DNA of 64,000 nucleotides from Vicinamibacterales bacterium (GCA_025456345.1 JALOKU010000005.1:40121-104120); one strand, 5' to 3'. Shown: positions 1 through 9,144, counted from the first letter of the stretch. Notes: generated by a model from the sequence alone, not told the origin. Translations and numbers: made by a program.

Positions 1-624
1 CAGCCGACACACGCGGGCGGGACGCGCCTGCTGGACGAACACGGCGAATCCGATCGCCACGACCGGAAACGCGATGGCCGACTCCTTCGAGAGGATCGCC
101 GCCAGGAACGCGCCGGACACGGCGAGGTCGCCGCCGAGACCCGGGAGGCGAAGGGCGAGCAGGCCGGCGAGGACGCACGCGGCCGCCAGCAGGTCAAACC
201 TCGCCGACACCCAGTACACGGCTTCGTGGTGCGAAGGGTGCACGGCGAAGAGGGCCGCGGCGGCCAGCGCCGGCCACACGCCCATCATCCTCCTGGCCAG
301 CGCGAGCACGAGGAGGGCGTTCAGCGCGTGCAGCGCGAGCGACGTCAGGTGGTACCCGGCCGCGCGATCCGCCCAGAGCTCCCAATCCAGGGCGAGTGAG
401 AGGAACGCGACGGGACGGTAGTAGTCGAAGTGGCGCAGGCCGAAGTAGGCCAGCGGGTGGCGGAGGCCCTCCAGCCCTTCCAGCCGCGCGAGGATCAGGA
501 AGTCGTCGGACACGAAGCCCGCCCGCAACGCCGGCCAGCACACGGCGAGCACCAGCGCCGCCACGCTCAGCGCGGCCAGCAGGGCGGGCGCGCGATGCGA
601 GGGGGCGCCTGGGCCCGCGCTCAC
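1..624 (-). CDS. GT-C membrane glycosyltransferase, O-mannosyltransferase/TMTC-like (partial, 3' end cut)
   Basis: Reading the reverse strand from a GTG at 624 gives 208 open codons running off the window edge. The N-terminus has a hydrophobic segment (about residues 14-34), then SDDF with the paired acidic residues at 40-41. After these come an RP motif at 70-71, a GYH segment near 90, an HPSHHEA segment near 131 and LSKESA near 180. This layout matches polytopic GT-C enzymes that use polyprenyl-phosphate sugars outside the membrane. The GTG overlaps the stop of the upstream gene by 4 bp (GTGA), so the pair is translationally coupled. The donor sugar and the acceptor cannot be told from sequence. 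Confidence 0.75.
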   Translation of the reverse strand, partial: MSAGPGAPSHRAPALLAALSVAALVLAVCWPALRAGFVSDDFLILARLEGLEGLRHPLAYFGLRHFDYYRPVAFLSLALDWELWADRAAGYHLTSLALHALNALLVLALARRMMGVWPALAAAALFAVHPSHHEAVYWVSARFDLLAAACVLAGLLALRLPGLGGDLAVSGAFLAAILSKESAIAFPVVAIGFAVFVQQARPARVCRL

Positions 625-2360
625 CGGCCGGCTCCTGCCGCGCCGCACAAGCCCGGTGTCCGCCAGACCTCGATGACCGGGCCGGGCCTTGTGACACGCA
701 GCGACGGCGTGACGTCGGTGTCGGGAAGCCAACCGTCGGCGGGCAGGCCGGCCTCGACAAACGGGGTCTCGCGATGGACGAGCGTGCCAGACCGTGCCAC
801 GAAGGGAGCGAGCGGATTGGGACCGGCCGGCGCGGCGCTCTTGAGGACCGCCCACTCCACGCACGCCTCGGGCTCGCGCGAGCCGGGCTCCTCGCGCGAG
901 AACCACGCCGGTGGCAGGTAGATCTTGTCCTCGTCCATGCCGCGCTCACCGATGTAGAACAGCCGGTACGACGGCGAGGGGTACGGCGTGCGCGCAAGCA
1001 GCGACGCCGACCGCCGGCCGGCCTGATCGGGCCGCAGACCGGCATTCGCGAGGGCCTCGACCAGGCGCTCGCGCGTGGGCCGGAGCTGCACCGAGTAGGG
1101 CTCGACCGCAACCGACGCGCCGGCCGGAACATGCGCGTGGATCCACTCCCGGGCGAGTGTCCGCGTGTCGGTCTGGCGCAGCAGGTACACCGATCTCACC
1201 GACAATGCGAGCGGTTGGATCACTGCGGCCACGGCGAGGATGGCGAGGACCGCGGGCGCATGCCGTCCTGTCCGGCGAGCCAGCGCCGCGATGCCGTACG
1301 CGCCGAGGATCCCGAGAAACGGGTAGAGCGGGTTCGCCGTGCGTCCGAACGGCCACGTGTTCGAGATGAACAGGAAGAACACGAGCGGGAAGGACGCCGT
1401 CCACACCAGAAGCGGGACCGACGCGCGCCCGAGGGCGATGGCGCCGGCCGCCGCGGCCGGGATCCACAGGGTCGCCTGCGACAGCAGGTAGCCCAGTTGC
1501 GGAACGGCCGAGCCGAAAGGGCCGTACACGTGCTGCGCGCGATCGACGATGATGAGCCGGTTGGCCTGGATGTCGCGCAGCGCCGTCGTGTGATCCAGCA
1601 ACACATAGGGCGATCCCGCCGCGAACGCGAGGAACATGGCCGCTACTGCCAGAAAGACGCGCGGCGCGATCCATGCGCCTGGCGCCATGCCGGCCCTGAG
1701 CGCGTGTGCCGTCACGAGCGGCACCAGCGCGTAGACGCCGTAGTAGTGGAACGACGCGGCCACACCGGCCGACAGGCCGGCGAGCAGATAGTCGAGCACC
1801 CGGCCCCGCTTCCACACCCGCCAACTCGCCAGAACGGCCACCAGGATGAGCAATGTCGCCGGCACGTCGTGCTTGACGACGTGCGCGTCCCGGACGGGAA
1901 CGTAGGCGACCGCCATGAACGCTGCCGCGACGCGCGCCACGCGTTGTCCGCCCACCCGCTGCGCCAGCGCATAGGTCGCGGGGACCGTCAGCGCGCCCGC
2001 CACCGCGACCAGCAGCCGCGCCGCCAGGTACACCGGCGTCGGATCCTGCCAGAACCGGGCCTCGAACGCGGCAAGCGAGGAGACCTGGCCGATCGCCCAT
2101 TGAATCCCGGCGAGAACGCCCGTTGCCGCTGCCAGTACGTAGAAGAACAGGCTGGGATAGAGGAAATTGCGGGGATTCAGATCGCCGGAGCCCAGCCCGA
2201 GCGCCCGCGACAGGATGCTCACCTCGTCGGGGTTGTAGACGTGCGGCAGCCCGTGGGTCAGGCCGACGAGGCGCAGGCCGAGTCCGGCGGCGAACACCGC
2301 CACGAGCACCGGGTCGCGCCACGCACGCTCATCGGGCCGGCGATGCGTCTGTTCGGACAT
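621..2360 (-). CDS. ArnT/PMT-like GT-C glycosyltransferase, integral membrane
   Basis: This is a 579-residue protein with about ten hydrophobic segments followed by a soluble C-terminal part of about 160 residues. Near the start, NPDEVSIL has the acidic pair expected in the first periplasmic loop of GT39/GT83-like enzymes, which move sugars from polyprenyl phosphate onto lipid, protein or glycan acceptors. An ATG start at 2360 lies 18 bp after the radical SAM gene upstream. The 3' end overlaps the next GT-C gene by 4 bp. It is one of five GT-C proteins in the window, so a substrate cannot be assigned. Confidence 0.8.
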   Translation of the reverse strand: MSEQTHRRPDERAWRDPVLVAVFAAGLGLRLVGLTHGLPHVYNPDEVSILSRALGLGSGDLNPRNFLYPSLFFYVLAAATGVLAGIQWAIGQVSSLAAFEARFWQDPTPVYLAARLLVAVAGALTVPATYALAQRVGGQRVARVAAAFMAVAYVPVRDAHVVKHDVPATLLILVAVLASWRVWKRGRVLDYLLAGLSAGVAASFHYYGVYALVPLVTAHALRAGMAPGAWIAPRVFLAVAAMFLAFAAGSPYVLLDHTTALRDIQANRLIIVDRAQHVYGPFGSAVPQLGYLLSQATLWIPAAAAGAIALGRASVPLLVWTASFPLVFFLFISNTWPFGRTANPLYPFLGILGAYGIAALARRTGRHAPAVLAILAVAAVIQPLALSVRSVYLLRQTDTRTLAREWIHAHVPAGASVAVEPYSVQLRPTRERLVEALANAGLRPDQAGRRSASLLARTPYPSPSYRLFYIGERGMDEDKIYLPPAWFSREEPGSREPEACVEWAVLKSAAPAGPNPLAPFVARSGTLVHRETPFVEAGLPADGWLPDTDVTPSLRVTRPGPVIEVWRTPGLCGAAGAGR

Positions 2361-2378
2361 GCGGATGACCGCTTCCGC

Positions 2379-3551
2379 CTACCCGGCCGGTCGGGCGAGC
2401 TCGACCTTGCAGCACCGGCGACAGACGGGGAAGAGGCGGTGCTCCAGCAGCCGGCGCCGCAGCGCGACGTAGCGCTCAGAGTTCCACGCCTCGGCCAGGG
2501 TCTGGGTGCCCAGGTCGCCGACCTCGATGCGAATGAAGGGGCAGAAGTACACTTTGCCGCTGAAACCCACCCTCGCATGATTGAAGGGGTAGAGGCACCG
2601 GCCGTCGAGCGTCGATCCTGGCGTGTAGTAGGCGTCGGTGATCCCCGGCCACACCTTGGGCCGGACGTCGAACTTGATCCCGCGGGCGCGGCACTTCTGC
2701 TGCAGCGCGCCAACCTGAGCCCGCACCTGCGCCGGCGTCACGCCCGGGTTCGGCGTGACGTAGGTGGCAATCACCGATCGGTCGGCGGCCCCGGTGAGCC
2801 GCACCGTCTCGTCGACCTCTTCGGGCGTGCTGTACATGAGATGGTTCAGCCCGATGGCGTCGATGCCGAGGTCCCCGGCCACGTCGACCATGCGGTCGAG
2901 CGCCTCGATGCTGTCCTTCGCCACGGTCGTGTTGATGCTGACGCGAAGCGGGGCGCCGGTCCGTCTGGCGGCGTCCTGCAGCCGCTTGAGTCCCTGGGCC
3001 GTGCGCTGGAACGTGCCTGCCGCGCCGCGCGCGCGGTCGTGCACCTCCGGCGGGCCGTCAATCGACACGCTGATGTGTTTCAGGAAGCCCGTCGTCGCCA
3101 GCTGCGCCAGCGCGGCTGCGCGCTCGTCCGTGATGGCGGTGCCGTTGGTCGTCAGGTACCCGCAGACGTAGCCCTTGCCGCGGAAGAGCTCGAGCGTCTC
3201 CAGGATGTCCTTCCGGACGAAAATCTCGCCTCCGGTCAGGCTGATCTGGAGGCCGGCCTTCTCCGGGAACGCCCGCTGCAGCATGTCGAGGGGCAGTTCC
3301 TCGCGCCACTCGCCTTCGATGTTCAGCAGGGCGCCGACATAGCAGAACTCGCAGTGCAGATTGCACCGCATGGTCGACTCGTACACGATTCCGGCAGGCA
3401 GCGCATCGGCCCGGCCGTCGCCCCTGGCGAGAATGCGGCGCGCCCGGCGCTCGAGCCGCCAGGTCCGGTAGCGCGCCCACATGCGGCCCGCCAGGGGGGA
3501 GGCGCGCAAGCGGCGGGCGACAGGGTCAACGAGGACGCGGAGCGGGGCCAT
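2379..3551 (-). CDS. Radical SAM protein with SPASM-like C-terminal domain
   Basis: This is a 390-residue protein. The radical SAM cluster-binding motif is at Cys63, Cys67 and Cys70, within CNLHCEFC. It is followed by a GGE-type SAM motif (LTGGEIFVRKD) and a TIM-barrel core. The C-terminus has further cysteines (CLYPF, YFCPF, and Cys377/380/381), as in SPASM proteins that hold extra Fe-S clusters. Family members modify peptides or act as dehydrogenases. No peptide substrate gene is visible beside it; the neighbours are a methyltransferase and a GT-C enzyme, so a role in glycan or lipid modification is inferred only from context. Confidence 0.85.
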   Translation of the reverse strand: MAPLRVLVDPVARRLRASPLAGRMWARYRTWRLERRARRILARGDGRADALPAGIVYESTMRCNLHCEFCYVGALLNIEGEWREELPLDMLQRAFPEKAGLQISLTGGEIFVRKDILETLELFRGKGYVCGYLTTNGTAITDERAAALAQLATTGFLKHISVSIDGPPEVHDRARGAAGTFQRTAQGLKRLQDAARRTGAPLRVSINTTVAKDSIEALDRMVDVAGDLGIDAIGLNHLMYSTPEEVDETVRLTGAADRSVIATYVTPNPGVTPAQVRAQVGALQQKCRARGIKFDVRPKVWPGITDAYYTPGSTLDGRCLYPFNHARVGFSGKVYFCPFIRIEVGDLGTQTLAEAWNSERYVALRRRLLEHRLFPVCRRCCKVELARPAG

Positions 3552-3562
3552 GTCCCATCATT

Positions 3563-4276
3563 CTAGCTTGGCTTGCCAAGGCGGATGAGATTGAGCAGGC
3601 ACCAGCCGGGCACCGGCAGCGCGCGCGTGAGCAGGGTGTGGAGCCACTCGAGGTCCGTCGGATGGCGCCGCACGAGGGCGGCAAGGATCGGCACCGTCGG
3701 GAAGATGCCACGGCGCGCGAGCGTGCGGAACCCGGCGTTCGAGGCCATCTGCAGGAACTCGCCCACCGGGCGATCGCCGGGGTGCTTGGCCACGTTCGCC
3801 GTTCGGATGAGGCGGCCTCTCAGGAGGAAGTGCAGGCGGGACTGGAGGTGCGCGAGGTTCGGCACCGAGAGCAGCAGTTCGCCCCCGGGCACGAGCACGC
3901 GGTGCAATTCGCGCAGCGCCGGCAACTGGTCGCCGAACGCGAGGTGCTCGAGCACGTCGAGGCACAGCGCGCGGTCGAAGGAGGCCTCGTCGAAGGGCAG
4001 CGACGTCAGCGACCCGCTCCGCACGCGCGGCGACGCGTAGTTCGCGTCCACGCCCTCGATGCTCAGTCGCGAGGCGTATTCGTCGACGAGCACGCCCTCG
4101 CCGCAGCCGGCGTCGAGCACCCGCGTGCCGGCCGGCAGCGCATCGAGGTACCGCCTCACGGCCGCCAGCTTGGCGAGATAGGTCGGCCGGTAGTTCCAGT
4201 CGTGATCCAGCCGAACGTGGTAGTCGCCGCGTTCCGCGTATTCGCCTTGCCGCACAGACAGCGGGGGTTCGGCCAT
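3563..4276 (-). CDS. SAM-dependent class I methyltransferase
   Basis: Motif I (VLDAGCGEG) is at residues 53-61, and LDVLEH with LVPGGELLLSVPN mark the later Rossmann strands, as in Methyltransf_11/UbiE-like enzymes. I chose the ATG at 4276 (237 residues) over an upstream TTG at 4285, since all residues resembling the family lie after it. A C-terminal tail of about 70 residues is hydrophobic and could touch the membrane. It is divergent from the methyltransferase at 4314 and 11 bp upstream of the radical SAM gene. Its context suggests methylation of a polysaccharide or lipid-linked sugar. Confidence 0.85.
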   Translation of the reverse strand: MAEPPLSVRQGEYAERGDYHVRLDHDWNYRPTYLAKLAAVRRYLDALPAGTRVLDAGCGEGVLVDEYASRLSIEGVDANYASPRVRSGSLTSLPFDEASFDRALCLDVLEHLAFGDQLPALRELHRVLVPGGELLLSVPNLAHLQSRLHFLLRGRLIRTANVAKHPGDRPVGEFLQMASNAGFRTLARRGIFPTVPILAALVRRHPTDLEWLHTLLTRALPVPGWCLLNLIRLGKPS

Positions 4277-4304
4277 CACCAGCAATTGTAGCCTGACGGC
4301 ACAC

Positions 4305-4310
4305 TATAAT
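4305..4310 (+). promoter_or_regulatory. Possible -10 box (TATAAT) for the plus-strand methyltransferase
   Basis: A perfect TATAAT lies a few bases before the GTG codons at 4314 and 4317. There is no good -35 box at the standard distance; TTGTAG at 4286-4291 is only 13 bp away. If used, the transcript would begin at the start codon, making it leaderless. This is a weak call based on one box. Confidence 0.3.
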
Positions 4311-4313
4311 GCC

Positions 4314-5270
4314 GTGGTGCCTGCCGGACGCGCTGCCCCCAATTCGCCTCACTACCGCGTGGTTCATGCGCCTGCCGACGAAGGGCCGGCGTTTCTCGAC
4401 ACGCTGGAGTCCATCGCGGACTTCTACACGAAGGACATGGGCGGCCGCGTCAGGAACGATGGGCCCGGCGTCAGGCTGAAGTGGTCGCGCGACTGGGAGT
4501 ACCCGTGGGTGTTCACCCGCGCCGCGGCGGCCGCCGGCGAGGCGGTGCTCGATTGCGGCGCGGGCAATTCGCCGATGCCGTACCTGATGGCCCGACAGGG
4601 CGCCTCCGTCATTGCCCTCGACCGGGACGCGGTTGTGGCGTCCCGCTGGCGCTACGGACTCGGTCTCGCGTCCGGCTGGCTGCGTGCACTGGCGGCGCTC
4701 CCTGCGGAGGCCCGGCGCGCGGCGGAGTTGACGCCTGCTCCCGAGACGGCGCGGTCGGGCACGCCGGGCGAACTCGCCGCGCCGCGCGACCAGCCTGCGC
4801 CGGCCGGCGCGGTGCCGCGTCGGCCCCTGCCGGTTCGCGCCTGGCGGTTCGCCAGGCATCGCCTGGTTGCCCGGCACAAGGTGGCGTGGGCGCGCGTCGT
4901 CAAGCCGGACGTGTGGGGGCCCGTGTCGCCGTCGCTGCTCGCCCGCTACGGCGTCACGTACCTCTTCGGCGATCTCACGGCGCTGCCGTTCCGGCCGTCC
5001 TCGTTCGACGTCGTCACCTGCGTCAGCGTGCTGGAGCACATGCCGCCCGACTCGCGCGCCATGGGGGTCAGGGACATGGCCAGGGTCGTGAAGCCGGGCG
5101 GGCGGTTGATCCTGACCTACGACCGCCACGAGCACGACCTCACGCGGGACCTCCTCGAGGCCAGCGGGCTGGACGCGGTCGAGCTGGTCTGTTTCTGCGC
5201 GGCCGCGCCGTCGCAGGCCGCGCGGCCCAGGCCCGATGTGATCGGCCTGCACCTTGTGAAGCCCCGGTAG
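4314..5270 (+). CDS. SAM-dependent methyltransferase with a Pro/Arg-rich insertion
   Basis: This is a 318-residue protein. Motif I (VLDCGAGNS) is at residues 78-86, and a strand-4 motif with SVLEHMPP and VVKPGGRLIL follows about 165 residues later. The long gap is filled by an Arg/Pro/Ala-rich insertion (about residues 115-195) that is not usual in this fold. GTG at 4314 or GTG at 4317 could be the start. The 3' end is followed 15 bp later by the flippase gene on the same strand, so the two are likely co-transcribed. Substrate unknown; a sugar or lipid-linked intermediate is inferred. Confidence 0.8.
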   Translation: MVPAGRAAPNSPHYRVVHAPADEGPAFLDTLESIADFYTKDMGGRVRNDGPGVRLKWSRDWEYPWVFTRAAAAAGEAVLDCGAGNSPMPYLMARQGASVIALDRDAVVASRWRYGLGLASGWLRALAALPAEARRAAELTPAPETARSGTPGELAAPRDQPAPAGAVPRRPLPVRAWRFARHRLVARHKVAWARVVKPDVWGPVSPSLLARYGVTYLFGDLTALPFRPSSFDVVTCVSVLEHMPPDSRAMGVRDMARVVKPGGRLILTYDRHEHDLTRDLLEASGLDAVELVCFCAAAPSQAARPRPDVIGLHLVKPR

Positions 5271-5285
5271 GCGAGGCCACGACGC

Positions 5286-6869
5286 GTGTTCAAGCGGATC
5301 CAGCAGCTGCTCCGTCATCTCGCGATCTACGGTCTTGGTGACGCGGCTCCGGCCCTGGTCAGCTTCCTGCTGCTCCGCGTCTACACGAACTACCTGACCA
5401 CCGCCGACTATGGGGTCATCGGGCTCCTGCTGACCGTCGAAGCGGTGACCCGCGTCCTCTTCCGATGGGGCACCGACGGCGCGTTCATGCGGCTGTTCTA
5501 CGACTGCCGCGACGACGGGGAGCGCCAGCGGCTGACCAGTACGCTGCTGCTGTTCCTGACCGCCACCAACGGCGCGCTGCTGGTGCTGGGGTTCGCGGCG
5601 ACGCCGCGCATCGGCCGCTACCTGTTCGAGGGGCACGCCTACGACGGGCTGATCCGCCTCGTCATCTTCAATACGTTCCTGACGACCTTTCACTTCTTTC
5701 CGAACAGCCTGCTGCGCATCCGCGAACAGTCGGGCACGTTCGCCCTGCTCACCTCGGCCAAGTCGATTGCCACCATCGTGGTCCGCCTGCTGCTCGTCGT
5801 CCCGCTGCGATGGGGCGTGGCGGGCGTGGTCCTGGCGGACACGTTCGTCACGGTGGCCTTCACGATCATCATGGCATTCTGGGTCCTGCCGCTCCTGCGG
5901 CCGGTGTTTTCGCGAAGGGTGCTGCGAGAGGCGCTGAGGTTCGGGCTTCCGCGCGTGCCGCACGCCCTCGCCCACCAGGTGATTGCCGTGAGCGACCGCT
6001 ACCTGATGGCGGCATTCCTGACGCTCGGGGAAATCGGGCTGTACGGCGTCGGGAGCAGCTTCGGCCAGGCGCTGAAGATGTTCCTGAACGGGTTCGAGTT
6101 CGCGTGGGCGCCGTTCTACTACGGCGCCATGGACCGGTCCGACGCCAAGTTGCTCTACAGCCGCCTGGGCACCTACCTGTTCGCGGCCGTGGTGCTGCTG
6201 GCGGCGGGCCTGTCAGCCGTCGCGACGGACCTGGTCCGGCTGATGACCGCGCCCGAGTTCCACCGGGCGGCGATTGTCATCCCCTGGACCGCGATGGGCG
6301 TGGTCGCCCAGGCGTGTTACCAGGTGGCGGCGCTCGGGTTGAACGTGACGAAACGTACGAAGTACTTCCCCATCTCCACCGGCGCGGCCGCGGCGTTCAG
6401 CATCGGGGCGAATCTCCTGCTCATCCCGAGGTACGGGCTGCTCGGCGCGGCCTGGGCCAACGCCGCGTCGTACACGGTGCTCACGCTGACCATCGGGTGG
6501 TTCTCCTACCGCGAGTACCCCATTCGGTACGAATGGCGGCGGCTGGGCCTGGTGGCGGCGGCGGGCCTCGCCTCCTACGCTGCCGCCAGGTGGCTCGTGC
6601 CGACGTGGCCAAGCCCGCTCCTGGGCCTGCTCGTGCGCGGCGGCATGGTCGCCGTGATGTTCCCGGCCCTGCTCTGGGTGACGGGGTTCGTGGAACCCGC
6701 GGAATGGCGCCGCCTCGCCGCGCTGAAGCAATCCCTGCGCGGGACCATCAGGCTCCGCTCGGAGGCGAATGAGTCGGTTGAAATGGGCGGCGAGATCGTG
6801 GCGGATCTGTCAGGGCGGCTGGATCCGGACGGCCAGCGCAATACGCCGGCGGGGCAGCCGCGAGAGTGA
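5286..6869 (+). CDS. Polysaccharide/oligosaccharide flippase (Wzx/MOP family)
   Basis: This is a 527-residue protein with a GTG start and about 12-14 hydrophobic segments. The N-terminal pattern (lysine/arginine start, YGLGDAAPALVSFLLLRVYTN, then a YG-containing loop) is typical of the PST/Wzx branch of the MOP exporter superfamily. Such proteins flip undecaprenyl-linked oligosaccharide repeat units to the periplasmic face. The last 40 residues are hydrophilic. It lies downstream of a methyltransferase and faces the repeat-protein gene, with a strong hairpin between them. No Wzy-type polymerase was clearly recognised in the window. Confidence 0.88.
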   Translation: MFKRIQQLLRHLAIYGLGDAAPALVSFLLLRVYTNYLTTADYGVIGLLLTVEAVTRVLFRWGTDGAFMRLFYDCRDDGERQRLTSTLLLFLTATNGALLVLGFAATPRIGRYLFEGHAYDGLIRLVIFNTFLTTFHFFPNSLLRIREQSGTFALLTSAKSIATIVVRLLLVVPLRWGVAGVVLADTFVTVAFTIIMAFWVLPLLRPVFSRRVLREALRFGLPRVPHALAHQVIAVSDRYLMAAFLTLGEIGLYGVGSSFGQALKMFLNGFEFAWAPFYYGAMDRSDAKLLYSRLGTYLFAAVVLLAAGLSAVATDLVRLMTAPEFHRAAIVIPWTAMGVVAQACYQVAALGLNVTKRTKYFPISTGAAAAFSIGANLLLIPRYGLLGAAWANAASYTVLTLTIGWFSYREYPIRYEWRRLGLVAAAGLASYAAARWLVPTWPSPLLGLLVRGGMVAVMFPALLWVTGFVEPAEWRRLAALKQSLRGTIRLRSEANESVEMGGEIVADLSGRLDPDGQRNTPAGQPRE

Positions 6870-6896
6870 GGCCGCCCGCACGGGTGGCGGGCGGCC
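6870..6896. terminator. Hairpin between convergent genes
   Basis: A perfect 10-bp GC stem (GGCCGCCCGC at 6870-6879 with GCGGGCGGCC at 6887-6896) encloses a 7-nt loop. It starts directly after the flippase stop codon and precedes the stop of the opposing gene. There is no T-run on either side, so it may act as a bidirectional RNA 3' end stabiliser or a weak terminator. Confidence 0.55.
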
Positions 6897-6903
6897 CAGG
6901 GGC

Positions 6904-9144
6904 CTACCGAGTAAACGGCACCGCGTTCACGGTGGAATAGTTGTAGTTGTAGAAGACGAGGACCTTCGCCCCTCCGGTCACAACCACTACTGGCGATGGC
7001 GAATTCGACCGCAGTCCGTCAACTTCAACGAGGCCGGAGCCATCAGCCCGACCATCAGCAGTGGCCACCATCGAAAGCACCACGGCCTTGCCGTCGCCGC
7101 CGGGAGGGTCCTGACCACGGAATGCCAGCAGGTAGTCGTTTCCCGCCGGATCGTACGCCAGGCTGACCTGCGAGAAGGCGTCGTCTGAAATGGAAGCATT
7201 CGTGCGATCGGGGGCCTGGACGACATAGGGTTCCGAATCGAGAGGCGTACCGCTCAGTGAGTAGCGCATCCCGAAGATCTGTCCGCCGCTCGTATGGTTG
7301 ACCCAGACCACCTGATAAACCTGTTCGACGGGGTTGAACACGACGTTCGCGTAGCGGCTCCACTGCCCGTACAGAATATTCTCCGTGGGGGCGATAGGTA
7401 TGCCGTTCCCGTCGATCAAGGTGCGGTAGATCCCGCACTTGCCCGCCCACTCAAGCCCGGTGCAGTCGCGGTAGCCGACCACCATCACGTTGCCGTCCGA
7501 ACCGACCGCAAGCGCCGGATACGTCAGCGGGCTGACCTCCGTTGAGGCCGGACGCGTGATCTGATAGGCGGTGGCGAGCACGCCGTCCCATGTTACCGGC
7601 ATGGCCCATGCTTCTTGTTCGTAGGGGGGCGCGGCGGCGTATTTGGTCCAGGTCACCATGAAGCGCTGCGTCTGCGGCAACCAGACGACATCGCCTCTGT
7701 GACGGCTGGTGTTACCGTTCACCTTGACCGGCGCGCCCACGAGCACGCCCCCGTCGTACTCGACCGCTTGAACGAACCGCGAGAAGCCGGAGTCAATGCC
7801 CGCATAACTCACGAGGAAGCGGCCGTCGCCACTGGCGGCAACGCGAGGGGCATAGCCGAGATATTCGTAGCCGGAGCCCTTCGAGACGAGAAACGGCTGG
7901 CTGTGCAGCTTGACACCAGCCTCATCGTAGAACTGGCCCCAGATGAAGTCCTTGCCGTTGTAGCTCGCTTGGAACGCCAGCAGGTATGTGCGGGTCCCGG
8001 CGTCGTAGACGGCGTGGTGCTCCATCCAACCACCGGTCGGGCCGATAATACCTGGCGGAACCACTGGCGGGACGACCGGGGGAGCGACCGGAGGAACGAC
8101 CGGGGGAACGCCGGTGGTCGAGCCAGACGTCTGTATCAGCAATCCGCCGGGACCGACGAGGTACGTGCTGCCGAGAATCGTGACACTGGCCCCCGACATT
8201 GGATACGTGCAGCCGCCGTAGGTCACGTTCGTGCCGGCGACGGTCACAAAGGACCGATCCGCAGGAGGCGTCGTCGGGCACGTCGGTGGCGGGGGAGTCG
8301 ACAGGATGAGCAGTCCGCCTGGGCCCACGACGTAGGTGTTGCCGAGAATCGTGACGTTGGTCCCGGACATCGGGTACGTGCAGCCGCCGTAGGTCACGTT
8401 CGTGCCGCTGACGGTCACATAAGACCGATCCGCAGGCGGCGTCGTCGGGCATGTCGGCGTGGAGGCGGCTGAGACCGAGCCCGACGTCCGGATCAGCAGT
8501 CCGCCGGGACCGACGATGTAGGTGTTGCCGAGAATCGTGACGTAACTCCCGAACATCGCGTACGTGCAGCCGCCGTAGATCGCGTTGGTGCCGCTGACGG
8601 TCACGTACGACCGATCCGCAGGCGGCGTAGTCGGACACGTCGTCGTGCCGCCTGTCGTTCCGCCCGTGGTACCGCCCGTGGTGCCGCCGGCCGGGGCGGT
8701 TGAACTCAGGATCAAGACGCCGCCCGGGCCCACGAGGTAAGTGTTTCCGAGGATCGTCACGCTGGCCCCGGACATCGGGTACGTGCAGCCGCCGTAAACG
8801 GCGTTGGTGCCGCTCACAGTCACGTACGACCGATCCGCAGGCGGCGTAGTCGGGCACGTCGTCGTGCCGCCGGTGGTTCCGCCGACTGCCGCCGGCGTGC
8901 ACGTGTCGCACCAGATCAGGATGCCTCCGGTGCGGACCCAGTACACCCTGGCGTTGATCGTGACCTTGTTGTCGACGATGGGGTAGGTCGCGCCGCCGTA
9001 CTCGATGGTGGAACCGTTTTGGACCGCCACGAGAACTGCCTGGGCTGACGCGGTCGGCGCCATCGCTCCAACGAAGGCAAGCGCGAGGATGACAACGGCG
9101 GCGCTCATGAAAGTGATTCGTCTGTTCACGGCCTGTTTCCTCAT
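6904..9144 (-). CDS. Secreted protein with five Cys-containing beta-like repeats and a C-terminal propeller-like domain
   Basis: This is a 746-residue protein. A signal peptide of about 36 residues ends in ASAQA. A degenerate first unit (37-85) is followed by four near-identical units at about 97-147, 170-220, 232-282 and 289-339. Each has CPTTPPADRS, a central YGGCTY and a closing VGPGG motif. Linkers are Thr/Gly repeats, and a Pro/Val-rich stalk runs over 346-365. The remaining 370 residues have regularly spaced hydrophobic and Asp/Gly motifs that suggest a beta-propeller. Two Cys per unit suit a disulfide in the periplasm or outside the cell. A ribosome site (AGGGA) precedes the ATG. I know no named family for the repeat. 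Confidence 0.85.
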   Translation of the reverse strand: MRKQAVNRRITFMSAAVVILALAFVGAMAPTASAQAVLVAVQNGSTIEYGGATYPIVDNKVTINARVYWVRTGGILIWCDTCTPAAVGGTTGGTTTCPTTPPADRSYVTVSGTNAVYGGCTYPMSGASVTILGNTYLVGPGGVLILSSTAPAGGTTGGTTGGTTGGTTTCPTTPPADRSYVTVSGTNAIYGGCTYAMFGSYVTILGNTYIVGPGGLLIRTSGSVSAASTPTCPTTPPADRSYVTVSGTNVTYGGCTYPMSGTNVTILGNTYVVGPGGLLILSTPPPPTCPTTPPADRSFVTVAGTNVTYGGCTYPMSGASVTILGSTYLVGPGGLLIQTSGSTTGVPPVVPPVAPPVVPPVVPPGIIGPTGGWMEHHAVYDAGTRTYLLAFQASYNGKDFIWGQFYDEAGVKLHSQPFLVSKGSGYEYLGYAPRVAASGDGRFLVSYAGIDSGFSRFVQAVEYDGGVLVGAPVKVNGNTSRHRGDVVWLPQTQRFMVTWTKYAAAPPYEQEAWAMPVTWDGVLATAYQITRPASTEVSPLTYPALAVGSDGNVMVVGYRDCTGLEWAGKCGIYRTLIDGNGIPIAPTENILYGQWSRYANVVFNPVEQVYQVVWVNHTSGGQIFGMRYSLSGTPLDSEPYVVQAPDRTNASISDDAFSQVSLAYDPAGNDYLLAFRGQDPPGGDGKAVVLSMVATADGRADGSGLVEVDGLRSNSPSPVVVVTGGAKVLVFYNYNYSTVNAVPFTR

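Noticed and set aside
396..3566. A 1056-residue open frame on the plus strand
   Set aside because: It covers the GT-C and radical SAM genes on the other strand, which have recognisable motifs. Its product is Arg/Gly/Pro-rich low-complexity sequence, typical for antisense frames in high-GC DNA.
8100..8900. DNA repeats seen as a mobile element or CRISPR
   Set aside because: They are the coding repeats of the secreted protein and stay in frame.
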